From NCBI GenBank assembly GCA_012841845.1, contig DUTZ01000036.1, positions 1 to 6,966 on the forward strand: a stretch of DNA of 6,966 bases. The letters run 5' to 3'. Positions 1-4,308 of the stretch are shown here, piece after piece (position 1 is the stretch's first letter; each line of letters begins with the position of its first letter). The position numbers and the translations under genes were made by a program. The DNA comes from Actinomycetales bacterium (GTDB lineage Bacteria; Actinomycetota; Actinomycetes; Mycobacteriales; Mycobacteriaceae). The notes under the pieces were generated by a model that had not been told where the DNA came from, made no database searches, and was given only the letters and a program-made list of their open reading frames with translations.

Positions 1-528
1 CCGCAGTGCACCCGCGACGAGCGGCACCGCGAGCAGGCCGGCCTGACCTTCACCGGCGCCCCCGCCGAGGTGGCCACCGAGATCTCAGGGCCGATCGCCG
101 TGCACCTGGAGGTGGACCACGACGCCGTCGACGGCCACTGGTCCGTCGCCGTGTCCGACGTGGCGCCCGACGGCCGCTCCACGCAGCTCACCAACGGCCA
201 GGTGGTGACGAGCCTGCGCGAGGTGGACCGCGACGGCTCCACCGTCCTGCCCGACGGCGTGTACGCGGACCCGCGGCTGAGCCTGCGCCGCGACCGCGCG
301 CAGCCCGTCCGGCCGGGGGAGCGGGTGACCCTGGAGATCCCGACCCTGCCGGTCTCCGCCGTGCTGCGGCCCGGCCACCGGCTGCGCGTGTCCGTCTTCG
401 CCGGCAACCTGCCGCGCGGACTCGCCCTGGGGCCCGCGCTGCACGAGGGGGCGCTCGCGCCGCAGCGGCTACGGCTCGACCCCGCCGCGCCGAGCTGGGT
501 GGTGGTGCCGACGGTGCCGGCGGGCTGA
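1..528 (+). CDS. X-Pro dipeptidyl-peptidase/CocE-NonD type hydrolase, C-terminal part (5' end outside window)
   Basis: The reading frame is open from base 1 (first residues PQCTRDERHREQ) and stops with TGA at 526-528, so only the last 175 residues are present. They read as the C-terminal jelly-roll domain of X-Pro dipeptidyl-peptidase/CocE acylase proteins: the segment around TEISGPIAVHLEV is the typical entry strand, then come SLREVDRDGS, the YADPRLSLRRD stretch, a 'proGERVTLEIPTLPVSAVLRPGHRLRVSV' type block and a final GNLPRG. In this family the catalytic Ser-Asp-His alpha/beta-hydrolase domain lies upstream, so catalytic residues cannot be checked here. Members hydrolyse esters or amides such as proline peptides, cocaine or glutaryl-cephalosporins, and the substrate cannot be told from this domain. 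The gene runs in the same direction as fadE30 but is separated from it by a hairpin and an operator, so it is probably not in the same transcript. The family call is fairly secure; specific function is unknown. Confidence 0.8.
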   Translation, partial: PQCTRDERHREQAGLTFTGAPAEVATEISGPIAVHLEVDHDAVDGHWSVAVSDVAPDGRSTQLTNGQVVTSLREVDRDGSTVLPDGVYADPRLSLRRDRAQPVRPGERVTLEIPTLPVSAVLRPGHRLRVSVFAGNLPRGLALGPALHEGALAPQRLRLDPAAPSWVVVPTVPAG

Positions 529-533
529 CGACG

Positions 534-580
534 GGGCTCCCGGGACCCGGCGCCGGGCTCCCGGCCCGCCCGGCTCCCGA
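534..580. repeat. Three short direct copies of GGCTCCCG
   Basis: GGGCTCCCGG occurs exactly at 534-543 and again at 555-564, and a third copy with two differences lies at 571-580, ending immediately before the operator at 581. The first two copies supply part of the hairpin at 540-564. It may be only a by-product of GC-rich intergenic sequence. Confidence 0.4.
540..564 (+). terminator. GC hairpin after the CocE-type hydrolase gene
   Basis: CCGGGA (540-545) pairs with TCCCGG (559-564), and CCCGG (546-550) pairs with CCGGG (553-557), leaving a single bulged C at 558 and a very small loop (551-552); the core 546-557 is a perfect 12-base palindrome. It starts 12 bases after the hydrolase stop codon. 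There is no T-run, as is usual for high-GC actinobacteria, so it is a terminator-like structure that would insulate the fadE30 promoter from upstream read-through. Activity is inferred from position and structure only. Confidence 0.55.
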
Positions 581-598
581 ACCAAGCAAGTGCTTGGT
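581..598. promoter_or_regulatory. KstR2-type operator upstream of fadE30
   Basis: ACCAAGCAAGTGCTTGGT contains, at 585-598, an exact match to the published mycobacterial/rhodococcal KstR2 motif AnCAAGnnCTTGnT. It is also a perfect inverted repeat with 8-base arms (ACCAAGCA / TGCTTGGT) and a 2-base spacer. It ends on the first base of the putative -10 hexamer, so a bound KstR2 dimer would block RNA polymerase. kstR2 itself and a second similar site lie downstream in the window, which supports the assignment. Confidence 0.88.
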
Positions 599-603
599 AG
601 GAT
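598..603 (+). promoter_or_regulatory. Putative -10 element of the fadE30-ipdF operon (TAGGAT)
   Basis: TAGGAT fits the actinobacterial TANNNT -10 pattern and ends 7 bases before the ATG at 611, so transcription would begin at or next to the start codon (leaderless mRNA). The same bases include AGGA (599-602), which could instead serve as a Shine-Dalgarno sequence 8 bases from the ATG if transcription starts further upstream. No convincing -35 is visible; its expected place is just upstream of the operator. Confidence 0.5.
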
Positions 604-610
604 GCCTGGC

Positions 611-1858
611 ATGACCGAGAGCAGCAGGCCCGCGTCGGAGCTGACCGACGACGAGTTCGCCGCGGAGTTCCGCGACTGGCTGGACGCCAACCTCGTGGGC
701 GAGTTCGCCGAGATCAAGGGCGCCGGTGGCCCCGGCAGCGAGCACGAGTTCTTCCCCCAGCGCCTGGCGTGGGAGAAGCACATGGCCGAGGCCGGGTGGA
801 CCTGCGTGGGCTGGCCCGTCGAGCACGGCGGCCGTGGCGCCTCGCTGAGCCAGCAGGTGCGCTTCCACGAGGAGTACGCCAAGGCCGACGCCCCCGCGCG
901 CGTGTCCCACCTCGGCGAGACGCTGCTCGGGCCGACGCTCATCGCGCACGGCACGCAGGAGCAGAAGGACCGGTTCCTGCCGAGGATCGTCGACGTGACC
1001 GAGCTGTGGGCCCAGGGCTACTCCGAGCCCAACGCCGGCTCCGACCTCGCCAACGTGGCCACCACCGCCGAGCTGCGCGAGGACGGCAAGTGGCACATCA
1101 ACGGGCAGAAGGTGTGGACCTCGCTCGCGCACCTGTCCCAGTGGGTCTTCGTGGTGGCCCGCACCGAGGAGGGCACGAGCCGCCACAAGGGCCTGAGCTT
1201 CCTGCTGGTCCCGCTGGACCAGCCCGGCGTCGAGATCCGGCCCATCCAGCAGCTCACCGGCACCAGTGAGTTCAACGAGGTGTTCTTCGACGACGCCGTG
1301 ACCGACGCGACGATGATCGTCGGCGAGCGCGGCGAGGGCTGGAAGGTGGCCATGACGCTGCTCGAGTTCGAGCGCGGCGTCTCCACCCTGGGCCAGCAGG
1401 TGGGCTTCGCCCGCGAGCTCCAGCAGATCGTGGACATGGCGCGGGAGAACGGCGCCGCCGACGACCCGGCCGTGCGTGAGCGCATCACCCGCGCGTGGAT
1501 CGGTCTGCGCGTCATCCGCGCGCACGCGCTGCGCACGCTCGCCGAGCGCGACGCCACCGGCGGCAACGCCTCCGCCGCCAAGCTGCTCTGGGCCAACTGG
1601 CACCGCGACCTCGGCGAGCTGGCGATGCTCGTCCAGGGCGCCGCCTCGCTCACCGGGCCCACGCACACCTCCGAGGGCGCCGCCAACGACCTGCGCGACC
1701 CGGAGCACCTCGAGCTCGCCGAGTGGCAGCGACTCTTCCTCTTCACCCGCTCCGACACCATCTACGGCGGGTCCAACGAGATCCAGCGCAACATCATCTC
1801 CGAGCGCGTGCTCGGACTCCCCCGAGAAGCCCGTCCCGTGACCAAGGAGACCGCATGA
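611..1858 (+). CDS. fadE30: Acyl-CoA dehydrogenase FadE30 (IpdE1-like), steroid C/D-ring side-chain oxidation
   Basis: Encodes 415 residues with full acyl-CoA dehydrogenase architecture: N-terminal helical domain, the flavin/substrate signature GYSEPNAGSDL (136-146), the WHINGQKVWTS block (161-171), and the C-terminal segment IYGGSNEIQRN followed by IISERVLGLPR (384-405). It closely resembles M. tuberculosis FadE30 as I remember it (for example the SLAHLSQW and FERGVSTLGQQ stretches). Known role: FAD-dependent alpha,beta-dehydrogenation of the propionyl-CoA side chain of 5-hydroxy-HIP-CoA in the cytoplasm, probably as a heteromer with a second subunit (IpdE2) that is not in this window. The MCAD catalytic Glu position is Gly386; Glu254 in LEFERG may be the base, as in isovaleryl-CoA dehydrogenase. 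The ATG at 611 is chosen because GTG 590 lies inside the operator and ATG 602 overlaps the -10. The gene overlaps ipdF by ATGA and is expected to be repressed by KstR2. Confidence 0.92.
   Translation: MTESSRPASELTDDEFAAEFRDWLDANLVGEFAEIKGAGGPGSEHEFFPQRLAWEKHMAEAGWTCVGWPVEHGGRGASLSQQVRFHEEYAKADAPARVSHLGETLLGPTLIAHGTQEQKDRFLPRIVDVTELWAQGYSEPNAGSDLANVATTAELREDGKWHINGQKVWTSLAHLSQWVFVVARTEEGTSRHKGLSFLLVPLDQPGVEIRPIQQLTGTSEFNEVFFDDAVTDATMIVGERGEGWKVAMTLLEFERGVSTLGQQVGFARELQQIVDMARENGAADDPAVRERITRAWIGLRVIRAHALRTLAERDATGGNASAAKLLWANWHRDLGELAMLVQGAASLTGPTHTSEGAANDLRDPEHLELAEWQRLFLFTRSDTIYGGSNEIQRNIISERVLGLPREARPVTKETA
1844..1849 (+). promoter_or_regulatory. Ribosome binding site of ipdF (AAGGAG)
   Basis: AAGGAG lies 5 bases before the ATG at 1855, inside the last codons of fadE30. 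It fixes the ipdF start; the frame is open far upstream, but that extension lies entirely inside fadE30 and is a shadow. Confidence 0.8.
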
Positions 1859-2664
1859 CCGACCGCCCCGTGTCCCCGCTCGCCACCGTCCCCGAGGAGA
1901 CGCCCGGCCACGGGCTGCTCGCGGGCAAGAAGGTCGTGGTGACCGCCGCCGCCGGCACCGGCATCGGCTTCTCCGCCGCCCGCCGCGCCGCGCTCGAGGG
2001 CGCCGACGTCCTGGTGTCCGACTTCCACGAGCGGCGCATGAACGAGGCCCGAGACGCCCTGGCCGCCGAGTTCCCCGACCAGCAGATCGAGGCCCTGACC
2101 TGCAACGTCCAGTCCACCTCGGACGTGGACGCCCTCATCGCCGGCGCCGCGGAGAAGCTCGGCCGGATCGACGTGCTGGTCAACAACGCCGGCTTCGGCG
2201 GCGAGGGCGAGCTCGTCGACATGAGCGACGAGGACTGGGACCGCGTCCTGGACATCACCCTCAACGGCACGTTCCGCGCCACCCGTGCCGCGCTGCGCTA
2301 CTTCCGCGACGTGCCGCATGGCGGCGTGATCGTCAACAACGCCTCCGTGCTGGGCTGGCGCGCGCAGCGGGCGCAGGCCCACTACGCGGCCGCCAAGGCC
2401 GGCGTCATGGCGCTCACCCGCTGCTCGGCCATCGAGGGCGCGGACTTCGGCGTGCGCATCAACGCCATCGCGCCGTCCATCGCGCGTCACAAGTTCCTCG
2501 AGAAGTCGGCCTCGGCCGAACTGCTCGACGAGCTCGCCTCCAAGGAGGCCTACGGCCGCGCCGCCGACGTGTGGGAGGTGGCCGCCACCATCGCGATGCT
2601 GGCCAGCGACTACACCACGTACCTCACCGGCGAGGTCGTCTCCATCTCGTCGCAGCGCGCCTGA
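1855..2664 (+). CDS. ipdF: Short-chain dehydrogenase IpdF, steroid C/D-ring degradation
   Basis: Encodes 269 residues of a classical short-chain dehydrogenase/reductase. After a roughly 23-residue N-terminal extension comes the Rossmann dinucleotide site TAAAGTGIG (30-38), then NNAG (110-113), catalytic Ser164 (in NNASVLGW), Tyr177 and Lys181 (HYAAAKAG). The block from GGVIVNNASVLGWRAQ through AKAGVMALTRCSAIE and SIARHKFL is almost identical to Rv3559c (IpdF) of M. tuberculosis as I recall it. Known role: NAD(P)-dependent oxidation of the ring hydroxyl of 5-OH-HIC-CoA to the keto compound HIEC-CoA, preparing the ring for opening by EchA20. It is translationally coupled to fadE30 (ATGA overlap, 1855-1858) and so falls under the same KstR2 operator. 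It is the last gene of its operon, ending 21 bases from a convergent gene. Confidence 0.92.
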   Translation: MTDRPVSPLATVPEETPGHGLLAGKKVVVTAAAGTGIGFSAARRAALEGADVLVSDFHERRMNEARDALAAEFPDQQIEALTCNVQSTSDVDALIAGAAEKLGRIDVLVNNAGFGGEGELVDMSDEDWDRVLDITLNGTFRATRAALRYFRDVPHGGVIVNNASVLGWRAQRAQAHYAAAKAGVMALTRCSAIEGADFGVRINAIAPSIARHKFLEKSASAELLDELASKEAYGRAADVWEVAATIAMLASDYTTYLTGEVVSISSQRA

Positions 2665-2684
2665 CGCCGGCCGCGCCGCCGGCG
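2665..2684. terminator. Convergent-gene hairpin, probably bidirectional terminator
   Basis: CGCCGGC (2665-2671) and GCCGGCG (2678-2684) form a perfect 7-base-pair stem with loop CGCGCC. The hairpin begins directly after the ipdF stop codon and fills 20 of the 21 bases between the two convergent stop codons. There is no T-tract on either strand. Position argues for termination in both directions; activity is inferred. Confidence 0.55.
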
Positions 2685-2685
2685 G

Positions 2686-3426
2686 TCACTCGGCGTCGCG
2701 GACCTTCTCGACCTGCGCGGCGAAGATCTCCTCGGCGGCGTCGGTGAGCGCTGCCTCGTCGCGGGAGCCGTCGGGGGACTCGGCGGTCACGAGGATCATG
2801 CGTTCCCGCTCGACGCCGGTGAGCAGGACGGTGGTCCCGCCGGGCATGAGGTCGGCCATCGAGATGCCCTCGACGGTGGGTCCGTCGCCGGACATCTCGT
2901 ACTTCAGGGCCCGGAAGTCGTCCACGTTACCGGGGGCGTCCGCCTGGATCTCGGAGGTCCGGGTGGTGATGGTCATGGTTCCCATACCGAACAGTTCGCT
3001 CGTCACGGTGACCTCTCCACACGCGTCGAGGTCCTCGTTCTTGAACCCGGCGTTGCTGGTGTCCTCGGAGACGGTGAGCACGACGGTCGACGACTGGCTC
3101 ATCGAGGTCTTGATCGCCGAGGTGGCGGGATCGAGCCGCTCGATGCCGACGGTCATGTCGGCGTCGCACTCGGGCGGATCCACGGCGACGTTCTGGTCGG
3201 TGGTGGCGTCGAGCATCTCCTTGACGTCCTCCAACGGGACGGTCTCGGCGCCGAAGGTGTGGCCGGCCACGGTGACGTCGGAGAGCAGCAGCTCGGCGGG
3301 GGCCGCCGCGGGCGGCTCGTCGGAGGCGAGGACGCCGCCGAGCGCGCCCTGCCCGTCCGAGCCACAGGCGGCGAGCAGGACACACGAGGAGAGCAGGGCG
3401 GAGGCCGTGAGGGAGCGCGATCGCAT
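2686..3426 (-). CDS. Hypothetical lipoprotein A (paralogue of neighbouring lipoprotein B)
   Basis: Encodes 246 residues. The N-terminus MRSRSLTASALL leads into a hydrophobic stretch and lipobox LAAC with the lipidated Cys at 21, so the mature protein should be anchored on the outer face of the cytoplasmic membrane. After a short Ala/Pro/Glu-rich linker, the globular part has DPPEC (Cys87), ACGEVTVT (Cys136), a TITTRTSE strand and an amphipathic C-terminal helix (EEIFAAQVEKVRD). Cys87 and Cys136 could form a disulfide. The same landmarks occur in the next gene upstream (3476-4291), so the two are tandem paralogues. The PPEC motif and paired cysteines faintly recall PknH-type extracellular sensor-domain lipoproteins of mycobacteria, but I do not recognise a defined family and assign no function. 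Start ATG 3426 has no Shine-Dalgarno but a well-placed -10, suggesting leaderless translation. Confidence 0.85.
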   Translation of the reverse strand: MRSRSLTASALLSSCVLLAACGSDGQGALGGVLASDEPPAAAPAELLLSDVTVAGHTFGAETVPLEDVKEMLDATTDQNVAVDPPECDADMTVGIERLDPATSAIKTSMSQSSTVVLTVSEDTSNAGFKNEDLDACGEVTVTSELFGMGTMTITTRTSEIQADAPGNVDDFRALKYEMSGDGPTVEGISMADLMPGGTTVLLTGVERERMILVTAESPDGSRDEAALTDAAEEIFAAQVEKVRDAE

Positions 3427-3432
3427 GAGGGA

Positions 3433-3438
3433 AGGTTA
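3433..3438 (-). promoter_or_regulatory. Putative -10 element for lipoprotein A (TAACCT)
   Basis: Read on the minus strand, TAACCT fits TANNNT and ends 6 bases before the ATG at 3426. With no Shine-Dalgarno in between, this suggests a leaderless transcript separate from lipoprotein B. No clear -35 is visible. Confidence 0.45.
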
Positions 3439-3448
3439 ACGCGGCACG

Positions 3449-3463
3449 CTCCCCCGCGGGGAG
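3449..3463. terminator. Small hairpin between lipoprotein B and lipoprotein A
   Basis: CTCCCC (3449-3454) pairs with GGGGAG (3458-3463) around a 3-base loop, in the 49-base gap between the two lipoprotein genes. It could end or attenuate transcription from lipoprotein B, while also overlapping the expected -35 region for lipoprotein A. Weak evidence: short stem, no T-tract. Confidence 0.35.
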
Positions 3464-3475
3464 GGCTCCGGCGGC

Positions 3476-4291
3476 TCAGGCGGCCTTGATCTTGTCCACC
3501 TGCTTGGCGAAGGCGTCCACGGCGACCTGGCGGGCGGCGTCGGTGGCCGCGGGGTCGATGGGGGTCGTGGAGACGGAGATGCCGATCCCGCGCACGATGC
3601 CGGTCACCACGATGCTGGTCGTGGGCTGTTCTTCGCCGCCCATGTCGATGGTGGACTCCTGCTGGACGGCGGCGAACTCCTCGACGTCCTCGGGGGCCTC
3701 GTCGGGCAGGGGCGTGTTGCGGGTGGCCATCTGGACCTCGCCGCCCTCGACGGGCATGGTCACGGTGACCTCCGGGCAGTTCTCGACGAGGTCGCGCTGG
3801 CCCTTGAGGCCGTCGGGCATGGTCGTCACGGTGACGCCGACGACCGCGTCGCCGGACCGGCCGTGCTGGAAGGCGCTGGTGCCGGGGTCCTTCTGGGCGT
3901 CGAGCGCGGTGGGGTTGAAGGCGGAGCACTCGGGCGGTTCGATCCGGGCGCCCTCGGCGATGCCGCCCATGGCGGAGACGCCGGCCTCGAGCTCCTCGGC
4001 GGGGACGGCGACCAGTGCGAGCTCGGGGGCGTCCTCGGCGTTGAGGACCAGCTCCTCGACCGGCACGTCCGGCGCGTCCCCGGAGTCGGCCCCGGGGGCG
4101 TCGGCCCCGTCCTCGGACGCGCCGTCGGCCCCCTGGTCCTGGGCCGTGGTCTGGTCGGCGGCGCCCTCGTCGTCGTTCCCGGTCTCGCCGATCGTGCAGG
4201 CGGTGAGGGAGGCGGCGAGGCCGAGCGCGGCGACGGCGGCGAGTGCGCGGTGGCGCAGCGGGCGGGCGGTCGTGAGCGTGGAGGTGCGCAT
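3476..4291 (-). CDS. Hypothetical lipoprotein B with acidic linker (paralogue of lipoprotein A)
   Basis: Encodes 271 residues. A basic, hydrophobic signal sequence (MRTSTLTTARPLRHR then Ala/Leu-rich) ends in lipobox LTAC with the lipidated Cys at 32. Residues 35-77 are a low-complexity acidic Asp/Glu/Gly/Ala/Gln linker without hydrophobic core, which would hold the domain away from the membrane. The globular part carries EPPEC (Cys122), GTSAFQHG, ENCPEVTVT (Cys172), ATRNTPLPDEAPEDVEEF and a C-terminal helix AFAKQVDKIK. These align in order with lipoprotein A (DPPEC, ATSAIKTS, DACGEVTVT, TTRTSEIQADAPGNVDDF, EIFAAQVEKVR), and the two non-lipid cysteines are 50 residues apart versus 49 there. 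Function is unknown; a resemblance to mycobacterial PknH-like sensor lipoproteins is only a suspicion. The ATG at 4291 is the first Met before a proper signal sequence. The frame stays open upstream but only antisense-type sequence within the hydrolase lies there. Confidence 0.86.
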   Translation of the reverse strand: MRTSTLTTARPLRHRALAAVAALGLAASLTACTIGETGNDDEGAADQTTAQDQGADGASEDGADAPGADSGDAPDVPVEELVLNAEDAPELALVAVPAEELEAGVSAMGGIAEGARIEPPECSAFNPTALDAQKDPGTSAFQHGRSGDAVVGVTVTTMPDGLKGQRDLVENCPEVTVTMPVEGGEVQMATRNTPLPDEAPEDVEEFAAVQQESTIDMGGEEQPTTSIVVTGIVRGIGISVSTTPIDPAATDAARQVAVDAFAKQVDKIKAA

Positions 4292-4298
4292 GCCCCGC

Positions 4299-4304
4299 AG
4301 TGTA
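4299..4304 (-). promoter_or_regulatory. Putative -10 element for lipoprotein B (TACACT)
   Basis: On the minus strand TACACT fits TANNNT and ends 7 bases before the ATG at 4291, with no Shine-Dalgarno between. It sits in the 17-base gap after the hydrolase stop codon, so lipoprotein B could be transcribed from its own leaderless promoter as well as by read-through. The -35 region would fall inside the end of the hydrolase gene. Confidence 0.45.
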
Positions 4305-4308
4305 GGGA

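Noticed and set aside
590..610. Earlier fadE30 starts GTG 590 and ATG 602
   Set aside because: GTG 590 lies inside the operator palindrome and ATG 602 overlaps the -10; neither has a ribosome site, and ATG 611 gives a better family length.
188..1708. Long minus-strand open frame (506 codons) opposite the hydrolase end and fadE30
   Set aside because: It is antisense to two genes with clear families; its translation is low-complexity Gly/Ala/Arg/Val-rich with no domain, as expected from strong G/C third-position bias.
1495..1854. N-terminal extension of the ipdF frame inside fadE30
   Set aside because: The extension is Arg/Ala-rich shadow sequence; AAGGAG before ATG 1855 and family length support the shorter protein.
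2744..3439. Plus-strand open frame (231 codons) opposite lipoprotein A
   Set aside because: Ser/Val/Pro-rich translation without motifs, antisense to a gene with a good lipobox and a paralogue next door.
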